A stretch of DNA of 64,000 nt from Devosia sp. Root436. GTDB lineage: Bacteria > Pseudomonadota > Alphaproteobacteria > Rhizobiales > Devosiaceae. Below the pieces are notes generated by a model. It was not told where the DNA came from and made no database searches. It saw nothing but the letters and a program-made list of their open reading frames with translations. The stretch covers positions 574,540 to 638,539 of the forward strand of contig NZ_LMEM01000009.1 in assembly GCF_001426345.1 (NCBI RefSeq). Direction: 5' to 3'. A program made the position numbers and the translations under genes. Below, piece after piece: positions 38,268 through 47,364 of the stretch (positions are counted from its first letter, which is position 1; the number at the start of each line of letters is the position of its first letter).

Positions 38268-39283
38268 GCCACCGCCTCCGCAGGTTGGCGCGTCAGCAGG
38301 TGACACCGCGCATGGTGGCCGTTCCCCACTTCGGTCCGTTCCGGCCTTATCGTGGCGCAGGGTTCGAACGCATAGGGGCAACGGCTGGTAAAGGCGCAGC
38401 CTTCCGGCCGGTCCCTGGGCGCCGGCACCGTGCCCTTGATGGGGCTGAGCCGCACCCGCTCGGCCTTGCGCGCCATCTTGGGAATGGAGGCCATCAGCGC
38501 CTGCGTATAGGGGTGGCTCGGCCGGGCGAACACATCATGCACATCGCCCTGCTCCACCACATCGCCCAGATACATCACTGCCACTTCGTCGGCGATTTCG
38601 GCCACCACACCCAGGTCATGGGTGATGAACAGCATCGCCATGCCGAAATCGGCCTGCAATTGCCGCAACAGGTCGAGGATTTGCGCCTGCGTGGTCACAT
38701 CGAGCGCCGTGGTCGGCTCGTCCGCGATCAGCAATTGCGGCGTGCAGGCCAAAGCCATGGCGATCATCGCCCGCTGCCGCAACCCGCCGCTCAGCTCGAA
38801 CGGATAGGCATCGGCCCGCTCCCGCGCGCCGGGTATCCCCACCTGGTCGAGCAGGGCCACCGTGCGCTCGCGCGCCGCTTTGGATTTGAGCCCTTCATGG
38901 ATCACCATCATCTCGTCGATCTGGTCGCCGATTGTATGCACCGGCGACAGCGAGCTCATCGGCTCCTGGAAAATCATCGAGATCTGGTTACCCCGGATCG
39001 CCCGCAGCGGCAGGCTGTCCTGCTTGAGCTTGACGATATCGGTCGGCTGTTCGTCGCCGGGCGAAAACACAATCGAGCCACGCCGGATTTCCGCATTCTT
39101 GTCCAGCAGCCGCAACACGGCCCGCGCCGTGACCGATTTCCCGCAACCGCTCTCACCCACCAGCGCCAGCGTCTTGCCAGGGGTCAGCGTAAGATCAACC
39201 TGCCGCACCGCCTCGATATCGGCCTCGTCGGGCGAGGAGAAGGTGATGGACATGTCGGAAATGGTGAGGATGGGGTGGGTCAT
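38264..39283 (-). CDS. oppD: Opp/Dpp-type ABC transporter ATPase, first subunit
   Basis: 339 residues. Walker [18 protein letters not shown]-loop [10 protein letters not shown], signature [14 protein letters not shown] (note GGLRQR instead of the usual GGMRQR/GGQRQR), Walker [12 protein letters not shown], and the C-terminal cysteine zone [14 protein letters not shown]. Heterodimer partner of the overlapping downstream ATPase. Confidence 0.94.
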   Translation of the reverse strand: MTHPILTISDMSITFSSPDEADIEAVRQVDLTLTPGKTLALVGESGCGKSVTARAVLRLLDKNAEIRRGSIVFSPGDEQPTDIVKLKQDSLPLRAIRGNQISMIFQEPMSSLSPVHTIGDQIDEMMVIHEGLKSKAARERTVALLDQVGIPGARERADAYPFELSGGLRQRAMIAMALACTPQLLIADEPTTALDVTTQAQILDLLRQLQADFGMAMLFITHDLGVVAEIADEVAVMYLGDVVEQGDVHDVFARPSHPYTQALMASIPKMARKAERVRLSPIKGTVPAPRDRPEGCAFTSRCPYAFEPCATIRPERTEVGNGHHARCHLLTRQPAEAVA

Positions 39284-39307
39284 GACCAGGCCTCTTTATT
39301 CGGGGAC

Positions 39308-39445
39308 ACATTCCCCCTCATCCGGCCCTTCGGGCCACCTTCTCCCCGGCGGGGAGAAGAACACGGAGCCGCGACGCCTCTTATTCCTCTCCCCGTCGGG
39401 GAGAGGGTGGATCGGCCGCAGGCCGAGACGGGTGAGGGGGAGTCC
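39308..39445. repeat. R1 repeat between permease and ATPase genes
   Basis: Arms CTTCTCCCCGGCGGGGAGAAG and CTCTCCCCGTCGGGGAGAG, with CCCTCATCCGG, GGCCCTTCGGGCC, ATCGGCCGCAGGCCGAGACG and GGGTGAGGGGG. Separates oppC-like and oppD-like genes. Confidence 0.87.
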
Positions 39446-39469
39446 ATCGACACGCTCAAAACCATCGCA

Positions 39470-40615
39470 CTACCGCCCATGAGGATCAGCTGCATCGCGC
39501 AGCCCATCGCCAAAAAAGTTCATGCTCAGAATGATCACCACCACGCAGATGCCCGGCGTCAGCAGCCACGGCGCGGTGGCCAATGTCCGGATATTCTGTG
39601 CGTCCTGCAGCAGCGTGCCCCAGCTGACGATCGGCGCCTGCAATCCCAGCCCGAGGAAGCTCAGTGCCGTCTCCGCCAGGATCATCCCCGGAATGGCCAA
39701 GGTCGCCGCGGCGATGATGTGGCTCATGAAGCTGGGCACCATGTGCCGCGTGATGATGCGCCAGTCGCTGGCCCCGTCGAGCTGCGCCGCCGTCACGAAA
39801 TCCTCGGTCCTGAGGCTCAGGAACCGCCCCCGCACCACCCGCGCCAGCTCGGTCCAGCCGATCAGGCTGAGAATGACCGTGATGGCGAAATAGGTCTGGA
39901 GCGCCGTCCAGTCCTTGGGCAAAGCCGCCGCCAGCCCCAGCCAGAGCGGAATGGTCGGCATCGAGCGGATGAACTCGACCACGCGCATCACCGCACTGTC
40001 GAACCAGCCGCCATAATAGCCGGCAAAGCCGCCGATGATGATGCCGAAGAACAGGCTCAGCGTCACGCCGGCCAGGCCAATGGAGAGCGAAATGCGCGTG
40101 CCGTGGATCAGCCGGCTCAACAGGTCACGGCCCAGCCGGTCGGCGCCCAGCACATAGAACGGCGCCCGCGCTTCGGTCACCCCGATGAACTTGACCGACA
40201 TCGGGATCACCCCCGCCAGCAGATAAGGATCGCTCGGCACGAAGAACTGCACCGGGATTTCCACCTCCGGATCGATCACGAAGGTCCGCCGCATCGCCTT
40301 CTGGTCGATCTCGGTGGCATAGCCGTTCACATGCGGGAAAAAGCGCCAGGAGCCGTCCTCGCCGGTCGAGAACAGCTGGATGCCCTGCGGCGGCGCATAG
40401 GTGTAGCGCGCGCTATAGGCCGATGGATCGGCCGGCGCCAGGAACTCGGCCAGCAAGGCCACGAGGTAGAAAGCGAGAACGACCCACAGGCTCACCAGCG
40501 CCAGCCGGTGCCGCTTGAAGCGCCGCCACATCAGCCCGAGCTGGCTCTCGCGCCGGGCACGGCGCACCGGAACCTCGGCAATGGCAGTCGTCCGGGTCAT
40601 GGTTTCCACGGCCAT
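39470..40615 (-). CDS. oppC: Opp/Dpp-type ABC transporter permease, second subunit
   Basis: 381 residues. One N-terminal membrane segment (VSLWVVLAFYLVALLAEFLA, ~residues 40-59), a long periplasmic insertion, and five more helices. ATPase-docking loop TAAQLDGASDWRIITRHMVP. The ATG at 40615 overlaps the stop of the first permease gene by one base (TAATG). The open frame continues upstream within that gene but this is not coding. Confidence 0.93.
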   Translation of the reverse strand: MAVETMTRTTAIAEVPVRRARRESQLGLMWRRFKRHRLALVSLWVVLAFYLVALLAEFLAPADPSAYSARYTYAPPQGIQLFSTGEDGSWRFFPHVNGYATEIDQKAMRRTFVIDPEVEIPVQFFVPSDPYLLAGVIPMSVKFIGVTEARAPFYVLGADRLGRDLLSRLIHGTRISLSIGLAGVTLSLFFGIIIGGFAGYYGGWFDSAVMRVVEFIRSMPTIPLWLGLAAALPKDWTALQTYFAITVILSLIGWTELARVVRGRFLSLRTEDFVTAAQLDGASDWRIITRHMVPSFMSHIIAAATLAIPGMILAETALSFLGLGLQAPIVSWGTLLQDAQNIRTLATAPWLLTPGICVVVIILSMNFFGDGLRDAADPHGR

Positions 40616-41607
40616 TATTTGCTCCCGTACCGAATGCGGGGATCGATCCAGGCGAGCAGCAGGTCGCTGATCAGCGTGCCGATAACGGTGAGCACCCCCA
40701 GCAGCATGATGATGGCGCCGGCCAGATACATGTCCTGCGACGTGAGCGAGCGCAGCAGCAGCGGCCCGGCCGTCGGCAGGTTGAGCACCACCGAGACGAT
40801 GACCGAGCTCGATACCAAAGCCGGCAGCAGCCAGCCGATGGTCGAGACCAGCGGATTGAGCGCCACCCGCACCGGATATTTGATGATGGTGCGGAATTCG
40901 CTGAGCCCCTTGGCCCGCGCCGTGGTCACATAAGGCTTCTTGAGCTCGTCGAGCAGATTGGCCCGCAGAATCCGGATCAGCTCGGCCGTGCCCGCCGTCG
41001 ACAGCACCAGGATGGGCGCCCAGGCATGGCTCAGGAAGTCCCATATGCGCGGCAGGCTCCAGCGCGCCGTCTCGAATTCAGGCGAGAACATGCCGCCCAG
41101 CGTCTGCCCGAAATAGACGAAGGTCAGATACATCAGGATCAGCGCGAAGAAGAAATTGGGAATGGCCAGGCCGATAAAGCCGCCAATGGTGGCCAGGTAA
41201 TCGCCGAGCGAATATTTGCGCACCGCCGCATAGATGCCGATGGGCAGGGCCACCAGCCACATGACGATGACGGCGAGGCCTTCGAGCAGGATGGAGTTGC
41301 CCAGCCGCCCCCAGATCAGCGTCGTCACCGGCGCTTTCCACTCGAAGCTCTGCCCGAAATCGCCGCGCGTCACGATGCCCGCGATCCACTTCCAGTATTG
41401 CACCAGATAGGGTTCGCCGAAGCCATATTGCCGGCGCAAAGCCTCGATGGCAGCCGGATCGACCCGGTCGCCATTGGCACTGAGCGTCGCCACATAGGTC
41501 GTCAGGTAATCGCCCGGCGGCAGCTGGATGATGGCAAAGGCCACAAAGCTCACGGCCCACATGGTCAGCACCATCGCTATCAATCGGCCGCCAATGAAAC
41601 GCAGCAT
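40615..41607 (-). CDS. oppB: Opp/Dpp-type ABC transporter permease, first subunit
   Basis: 330 residues starting MLRFIGGRLIAMVLTMWAVS, a typical OppB/DppB opening helix, then five further membrane segments. ATPase-docking loop [20 protein letters not shown] near residue 215-235. Forms the channel with the downstream permease. The upstream open frame that extends to 41814 runs through an R1 repeat and is not coding. Confidence 0.93.
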   Translation of the reverse strand: MLRFIGGRLIAMVLTMWAVSFVAFAIIQLPPGDYLTTYVATLSANGDRVDPAAIEALRRQYGFGEPYLVQYWKWIAGIVTRGDFGQSFEWKAPVTTLIWGRLGNSILLEGLAVIVMWLVALPIGIYAAVRKYSLGDYLATIGGFIGLAIPNFFFALILMYLTFVYFGQTLGGMFSPEFETARWSLPRIWDFLSHAWAPILVLSTAGTAELIRILRANLLDELKKPYVTTARAKGLSEFRTIIKYPVRVALNPLVSTIGWLLPALVSSSVIVSVVLNLPTAGPLLLRSLTSQDMYLAGAIIMLLGVLTVIGTLISDLLLAWIDPRIRYGSK

Positions 41608-41636
41608 GGGCGTCTCCTGTTCGTCTGGACTCGGGG

Positions 41637-41788
41637 CTTCCCTCTCCCCTTGAGGGAGAGGGAGCAATTCTGCGTACAGCAGAATTGCAGGGTGAGGGGT
41701 TCTCTCCGCTTGCGCGAAGCCGGAAGGGCCGAAAGAACCCCTCATCCGCCCTTCGGGCACCTTCTCCCTCATGGGGAGAAGGGAAGAA
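41637..41788. repeat. R1 repeat between oppA and oppB
   Basis: Arms CTCTCCCCTTGAGGGAGAG and CTTCTCCCTCATGGGGAGAAG; hairpin GCAATTCTGCG..CAGAATTGC; GGGTGAGGGGTT / AACCCCTCATCC; GCCCTTCGGGC. In the 230-base gap after the binding-protein gene, a usual place for mRNA-stabilising hairpins. Confidence 0.9.
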
Positions 41789-41838
41789 GTCTCAACCCTC
41801 CGCGGCACCCGCAAGCGCCGCGGAGGGCGGGAGGGATC

Positions 41839-43766
41839 CTATTCCGCGGCAAAGTACCACTGGAACGGATCATAGGGTGCCGGCGTCGGGAACAGATACG
41901 CCTGGAACAGCGTGTCGGGGATGTTCCGCACATTGTTCTTGGCGATGTAGTAGGTGTCGCCAGGCAGGCTCACGCCGATGACCGGGAAGTTTTCCTGGCC
42001 GATGGTCAGGATTTGCTTCATCAGGTCGGCCCGCTTGTCGGGGTCGCCCTCGCCGCGCAGCGAGGTCAGCAGGTCCATCTGCTCTTTGGCCCAGGGCGCC
42101 GGCTCTTCGGCGATATCGGGCGTCGTGCCGTTGAACCAGGCCTGCCAGCGGAACGCCCATACCGATTCAGGGCTGAAGGCCATGTAGTAGCGCGGCTCCT
42201 GCACCACATCGAGGCCGCCATCGCCGCCCCAGACCTGCGCGTCATAGTCGCCCAGCGGCCGCTTGTCGTAGTAGAGCGTGCGGTCGATATTGTTGATTTC
42301 CATCTTGATGCCGGCCGCTTCGAGCTGGAGCTGGATGAGTTCCAGCATATCCGGCCATTCCGGACGGAGCGAGGCGATGGTGTCGATGGTGATGGTCAGC
42401 GGCGAGCCATCGGCGAAGGTGTACATGCCGTCGCTGCCCTTCACCAGGCCGGCCGCTTCGAGATGCTGCGCCGCCAGTGCCGGGTCGAACTCGGTATACT
42501 GCTTGGCATAGGTCTCGTTGTAGTAGGGCGACTCCGGCCGCGGCGCCACCTGGTAGGGTTCGCCCTGCCCGGTGAAGACGACGTCGATGATTTCCATGCG
42601 GTCGAGTGCATGGCTGATGCCGATGCGGAAGTCCTTGTTCTGGAACAGCTCGCGGCGTTTCGGATCGACATGGTTGAGGTTGAACTGGATGACCATCGTA
42701 TTGGACGAGGACTGCACTTCCGTCCCCATGCGATAGTCGCCCGCCTCCTGGCCGTCGAAGAACAGCGGCTGGTTGGCCACGGTCGAGATATGGCGATCCT
42801 GGAAGTCGATCTCGCCATTGAGCGCCATCAGCGTGATTTCTTCGAGCGAGTCCGAAATGCGCATTTCCAGCCGGTCGATATAGGGCAGCTGGTTACCCTC
42901 GGTATCGACCTTCCAGTAATAGGGATTGCGCACGAAGGTCGTGCGGGTCGCATCGCCCGTCAGCGGCTCCTCGATCATCCAGGCGTTCATGAAGGGCAGG
43001 TCGGGATTGGCCCAGCGGATGGTTTCGGTGGCCCAGGAGCAGCGATCCTGCATCCACAATTCCCAGGTCTCGAACCCGGCCGCCTTGGCTTCCTCGGCGG
43101 CATTGGGGTTGGTGCCCGGATAGAACTGGCCGCAATAATCCTTGGAGAGCGACACGATGGTCAGCCCGTTGACGCTGGCCAGTTCGTCCATGATCACGCC
43201 GTTCGGATTCTCGAAGATGAACTTGAACGTAGTGTCGTCCACCACCTCGATGCTGACCGGGTTGGCCGGGTTCTTCACGAAGCCCCCACCACCGGCATAG
43301 GTCGGCTCATGCAGCAGGTTGACGGCGAATTCGATGTCGGCGCTGGTGAACGGCTTGCCGTTGTTCCACTTGAGCCCCTCGCGCAGGTGGAATGTATAGG
43401 TGCGCGCATCGTCGCTGACTTCCCAGCTCTCGGCCAGGTTGGGGATGATGGACTTCCATTCCCGGTCGTAGCGCACCAGCCCGTCATAGGCGACGGTGCG
43501 GGCGATCCAGGCATGTCGAGGCCGCCGCGCAGCGCCGAGTGCCAGGTGCCGCCATAGGTGCCGACGCTTTCGACCGGCGTGATCACCAGCGGATTGGCCG
43601 GCAGGCGCTCTTCGAGCGGCGGCAGCGCCCCGCTGGTCACCAGCTCGTCGAGCATCGGCGCCTGTTGTTGCGCCAGCGCCGGGGCCGCGGCGAGCATGGT
43701 GGCCAGGGCCACTGCGCTCGCCAGCCCCGTAAGTCGGGTGCGTTGCATGAAGACGTTGGGCTTCAT
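41839..43766 (-). pseudogene. oppA: Opp/Dpp-type family 5 solute-binding protein with a frameshift
   Basis: The N-terminal part (43766 down to about 43511) encodes a signal peptide (TGLASAVALATMLAAAPALA) and ~85 residues; the C-terminal ~555 residues (to 41839) continue in another frame. At about 43508-43512 reading ends as GGLDMPGSPAP, whereas the other frame gives WIARTVAYDGLVRYDREW; adding one C (ATGCCTGG to ATGCCCTGG on the coding strand) restores GGLDMPWIARTVAYDG. So a single-base deletion, either real or a sequencing error in a short G run, splits an otherwise intact ~640-residue binding protein. All other sequence is conserved with no further stops, which favours a recent change or an error. 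Confidence 0.88.
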
Positions 43767-43880
43767 CGTGTTAGTCCTCCCTTGCCCGGTGCACCGTGCT
43801 CCGGGTTCTTCCTCCAAGATTGGCGGTTCATCCGCCGCGCAGCCGAGATGCCCCCGCCTGCAAGCTCTTTTCACGCCGCC

Positions 43881-45698
43881 TCAGAGCGGCGCGATCTCAA
43901 GCGTCACCGCGCCCCGGCCCGGCCGCTCCCTCGCCGTGAACAGCACGCGGGTCAGGTCGACCGATGGCGCATATTGTTTTTCGACGCCGCGATGGGTCTC
44001 GGTGGTCACCGCCACGCGGGCCGGATCGAACCTCACGCGCACCCCGCCATCGGCATCGCCGATCCGCACGTCATTCGCGCCGATCTCGACATCCAGCGGC
44101 GTCACCAGCACCGATTGGAAATCGCCGCCGCCATTGGCAAAGGCAAAGCTGTCATTGAGCGTGATGCGCCCGCCCGGCGCCTGCCGGTCCAGCGCCACTT
44201 CGCGCCGCAATTGGATCAACCCGGCCGCTTCCGGATAGGCCGCGGCCATGTCGATGGTGAGCACGTCCCTGTCAGCGCCATGGCTGTGTCCCACTACGCT
44301 GGCGGCGCGCTCGGCGCCCTCGGCCTGCTCATGGCCATTGACCACAGGCACCGAATGTCCGCGCGACGAGGCCATGATGTTCTGGTAGCGATCGGGCCCG
44401 AAATAGGCCTTGGAATAGCGCCCCCGTCCCGGATCGGTCAGCACGACGCGACCCTTGTTGACCACGATCAGCGAGCCGACATCGTTCTGGTTGTGCATCT
44501 CGTCATTGTGCCCGCCCTTGACCGCGAGGCGCAGCGAACCCGGATCGGCAGGGTCGAGCCGCGATATCATCCAGGCCATGTCGCCATACCAGTCATGCGC
44601 GGTGCCGCCGAAGGCGACATGCTTGTCCGGCAGCGGCCAGGCATATTGGCGCAAAGGCCAGACGAACTGGTTGAAATGGTCGACCACGAAGTCGTTGCGC
44701 ATGCCCAGCTCGGTCAGCTCAGGCAGGTCGAGCCGGTCGGCCAGGTGGCTGAGCAGGCCGGGATGGAAATTGGGATTGCTGTCAGAATCCGAAAAACTCG
44801 CCCACAGCCCCTGCGTCAGCACCGTGCGCACCGGGAACCGCGCGATGTCGCGGACCTGTGGGTTATCGAGCAGGTCGATGGCGCCGCCGGTCCGCGCCGC
44901 CAGCAGATGCGCCAGCACTACGAAATTGCCAAAGCCATAGGACCAGTAATCGGGCCCTTCCGACGAGCCGCCCTGGCTGTCGAAGGTTTCGAGATAGTCG
45001 GCCAGGCTATGCAGCCCGCGCGTGATGATCTCCGCCAGCCGGTCCAGATCGTCAACGAAATAGCAGGCCGCCCCGACCACGCCCGCCACGCAGACCGCCG
45101 TCCAGTTATTGACCTGCCGGGCCGGCGTCGTATGCAGCCACCAATGATCGTTCCGCTCGAGGAACGGGCGGATGGTGCGCCGGTCGGTCTCGCTGCGCAG
45201 CCGCGCCCGCAACCCCGGCGACAGCGTGTCACCCAAGAGGTAATCGAGTTCGGCCAGGTCCAGCCCGGTCATCGCCGCCGCCAGGTCCACCGTCGGCCGG
45301 TCGGGAAAGTCGAGCGTCCGCGCATGGGCCGGCCAGGCCCAGTTGGTTTCTTCGAGCCGGGCAAAGGCGATATTCTCGACGGCGGCGGTGAACCGCCCCT
45401 TGCCGTCAAGCCATTCGGCCAGCGTCAGCCGATAGAGCATGTTGCGCCGCTGGCGCTGGGCATCTTCATAGCCCTCGCGCCGGCCGTTGCGCTGAAATTC
45501 GAGATAGAGTTCGGCCGGAAGCGCCGGGATCGGCGCGGACCTGTCGGCCTCCGCCGCCGCCAGCAACTGGGCCACGGCGGCTTCGCCTACCCGGCCACGC
45601 ACCTCTCCCACCGACGCACCCCGGGGGAAGGGCGTAAAGGCCGGCGCGCTGTCGAGCACCATGCGGACGTGCTTGACGTTCCACCGCCGCAATTCCAT
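43881..45698 (-). CDS. Heparinase II/III-like protein
   Basis: 605 residues without a signal peptide. An N-terminal alpha/alpha-toroid is followed by the heparinase II/III beta-sandwich: SSEGPDYWSYGFGNF near residue 245 and HNDEMHNQNDVGSLIV near residue 400 are the conserved family stretches carrying candidate catalytic His/Tyr. Family members are polysaccharide lyases cleaving uronate-containing chains. Start ATG 45698 is preceded by GGAGGAA; longer frames are not supported. First gene of the leftward locus under putative LacI operators. A cytoplasmic lyase would act on oligosaccharides brought in by the Opp-type importer. Confidence 0.87.
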   Translation of the reverse strand: MELRRWNVKHVRMVLDSAPAFTPFPRGASVGEVRGRVGEAAVAQLLAAAEADRSAPIPALPAELYLEFQRNGRREGYEDAQRQRRNMLYRLTLAEWLDGKGRFTAAVENIAFARLEETNWAWPAHARTLDFPDRPTVDLAAAMTGLDLAELDYLLGDTLSPGLRARLRSETDRRTIRPFLERNDHWWLHTTPARQVNNWTAVCVAGVVGAACYFVDDLDRLAEIITRGLHSLADYLETFDSQGGSSEGPDYWSYGFGNFVVLAHLLAARTGGAIDLLDNPQVRDIARFPVRTVLTQGLWASFSDSDSNPNFHPGLLSHLADRLDLPELTELGMRNDFVVDHFNQFVWPLRQYAWPLPDKHVAFGGTAHDWYGDMAWMISRLDPADPGSLRLAVKGGHNDEMHNQNDVGSLIVVNKGRVVLTDPGRGRYSKAYFGPDRYQNIMASSRGHSVPVVNGHEQAEGAERAASVVGHSHGADRDVLTIDMAAAYPEAAGLIQLRREVALDRQAPGGRITLNDSFAFANGGGDFQSVLVTPLDVEIGANDVRIGDADGGVRVRFDPARVAVTTETHRGVEKQYAPSVDLTRVLFTARERPGRGAVTLEIAPL

Positions 45699-45819
45699 GC
45701 CGTTCCTCCCGTCGGCGCCACACCGGGCGCTGTGCCACCGTTCCTGCCGTGCTGCCCTTCTTGATCGAGGACAGGCTCCCACAGGTCAGCGACCCTGACT
45801 TATGCAATCAAGCTAACGG

Positions 45820-45900
45820 TAAGACAGTTTTTGCGTCATTTCAATCTTTTTGCGCAAATCACGCAACTTACGCAAATTTGTTCATTTTGCGTCGATCCGA
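45820..45900 (-). promoter_or_regulatory. AT-rich promoter region with repeated TTGCGT operator-like boxes
   Basis: Upstream of the heparinase gene, read on the minus strand, are clustered boxes: GACGCAAAA, TTTGCGTAAG, TTGCGTGAT, TTTGCGCAA and GACGCAAAAA between 45829 and 45895, several spaced 10-11 bases apart. The same half-site makes an inverted repeat in front of lacI. Base composition drops sharply here compared with the coding DNA. Probable binding region of the LacI-family regulator and overlapping promoter. Confidence 0.6.
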
Positions 45901-45940
45901 CAACAGCATAGACGGCGGAAAATCACCCATCCCGCCGTCA

Positions 45941-45964
45941 AATGCTAACAGTGTGCTAACATCA
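45941..45964. promoter_or_regulatory. TGCTAACA direct repeats, one helical turn apart
   Basis: TGCTAACA (45943) and TGCTAACA (45954) repeat with 11-base spacing on the plus strand. Possibly another regulator's site in the same promoter region; nothing more can be said. Confidence 0.35.
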
Positions 45965-46081
45965 GGCCGGGGGTGTTGACGCGATTTCGGGGTGTGATGG
46001 AGAGGTGGCAGAAGAATTTATCCCCACCCACCGGGGCCACCCTCCGCGCTCATAGGGAACGAATGTGGAGTGGAGCGCAAG

Positions 46082-46211
46082 TCACCTCGCCCCTGAGGGG
46101 AGAGGTCGGCGCGCAGCGCCGGGTGAGGGGTTCAGCGTTGCGGTGGGCACGAACCTTTCACCAGCACTGAACCCCTCACCCCGCCCTCTCCCCTCAGGGG
46201 AGAGGGAGCGC
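46082..46211. repeat. R1 repeat downstream of lacI-type gene
   Basis: Arms CTCGCCCCTGAGGGGAGAG and CTCTCCCCTCAGGGGAGAG, with GGCGCGCAGCGCC, GGGTGAGGGGTTCAG and CTGAACCCCTCACCC. It stands between the LacI-type gene and the heparinase promoter. Confidence 0.87.
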
Positions 46212-46282
46212 GCGTTCAGTGGACCTGGGCATAATTCTCCTCTTCTCAAGGGTGAGGGGCGGCGACTGCAACAGCCGTGTTC

Positions 46283-47287
46283 CTACCCCGGAAACACCGT
46301 CTCGCCCGCGACCATGCTCACCCCGATCTCCAGCTGCTGCACCGCCATTTCGCCATCCATATGCTCGGCAAGCAGCCGCACCGCGCCGCGCCCGATCGCC
46401 TCGCGGTCGACGCGGGTCGTGCTCAGCCGCGGCGTCGCGATACTGGCCAATGGCAGGTCGTCGAAGCCGATGATCGAGAAATTCGGCGGCAGCGGACTTT
46501 CGACGCCATAGATGCCCTCAAGCATCTCGACGGCGGCGATATCGTTCCAGATGAAGGCTGCGGTGACGTCATGCTTTCCCGCCAGCAGGTCGGCCAGCAA
46601 TTCCTTGGTATGCCGCTCGCCGGTATGGACCACCGTGCCCACCGCCCCCGCCGTCTTGGCGATAGCCTGCTCGAAACCGCGCTGCCGCTGGCGGATGGTG
46701 GGCCGGTAGCTATGGGTGAAATGCAGGATTTTGCGGTGCCCGGCATCCAGCAGGCGCTGCGTCGCCATATAGGCGCCGTAGTAATTGGCCGGCGAAACCG
46801 AGCTGATCCGCATCATCGGATCGCTGCCATTGACCAGCACCACCGGCACTTCGGCCTCCGTCGACCAGGCGGCCAACTCGTCCCAGCCATCGATGCCCGC
46901 CAGCAGCAGCCCGCCGGCATTGGCCTGCGCCACCTGCTTGCGGATCAGCTCCAGCGTCACCGCCGATTCATTGACCAGCCGCAGGTCGAGCGCCATGCCG
47001 GCCGCCGCCGCTTGCTCCCGCATGCCTTCGACAATGCCGAAATAAAAGCCCGATAGCCCGCTCGTCGCGCTGCCCAGCGGCACCAGCGCCACGGCGCGCT
47101 TATCCCCCGTCACCACCGCCATGTTATGCTTGGACTTGTAGCCCAGCGTGCGCGCCATGCGCTGCACGTCGCGCCGCACCGCATCGCTGATGCCGATCTC
47201 GTTGGCCAGGGCGCGCGACACCGTACTCACTGAAACGCCGAGACGTTCCGCGATATCGGCCTGGTTTGCGCGTTTCTGGGTCGCCAC
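46283..47287 (-). CDS. LacI-family transcriptional regulator
   Basis: 334 residues. N-terminal helix-turn-helix and hinge (NQADIAERLGVSVSTVSRAL, residues ~8-27), then a periplasmic-binding-protein-like sugar sensor with FIWNDIAAVEMLEG and SIIGFDDLPLASIATP. It is embedded in the sugar locus, co-directional with its neighbours, and probably represses heparinase-operon transcription until a sugar ligand binds. An ACGCAA-N3-TTGCGT inverted repeat lies just upstream, consistent with autoregulation. Confidence 0.93.
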   Translation of the reverse strand: MATQKRANQADIAERLGVSVSTVSRALANEIGISDAVRRDVQRMARTLGYKSKHNMAVVTGDKRAVALVPLGSATSGLSGFYFGIVEGMREQAAAAGMALDLRLVNESAVTLELIRKQVAQANAGGLLLAGIDGWDELAAWSTEAEVPVVLVNGSDPMMRISSVSPANYYGAYMATQRLLDAGHRKILHFTHSYRPTIRQRQRGFEQAIAKTAGAVGTVVHTGERHTKELLADLLAGKHDVTAAFIWNDIAAVEMLEGIYGVESPLPPNFSIIGFDDLPLASIATPRLSTTRVDREAIGRGAVRLLAEHMDGEMAVQQLEIGVSMVAGETVFPG

Positions 47288-47307
47288 GGGATCTGCCTCG
47301 CTGTCTC

Positions 47308-47330
47308 ATCTACGCAATATTTGCGTTTTT
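47308..47330. promoter_or_regulatory. Inverted repeat ACGCAA-N3-TTGCGT, putative LacI-family operator
   Basis: Perfect 6-base arms at 47312-47317 and 47321-47326, 25 bases upstream of the lacI-type start codon. The half-site is the same as the boxes in front of the heparinase gene. Confidence 0.6.
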
Positions 47331-47364
47331 TGAGCAGCGCAAGTCCCGCCGCGAACTTATCCCC

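Noticed and set aside
38285..40933. An 882-codon plus-strand open frame
   Set aside because: Antisense to the transporter ATPase and permease genes, which are well supported, and runs through an R1 repeat.
46065..46511. A 148-codon plus-strand frame
   Set aside because: Starts inside an R1 repeat and is antisense to the lacI-type gene.
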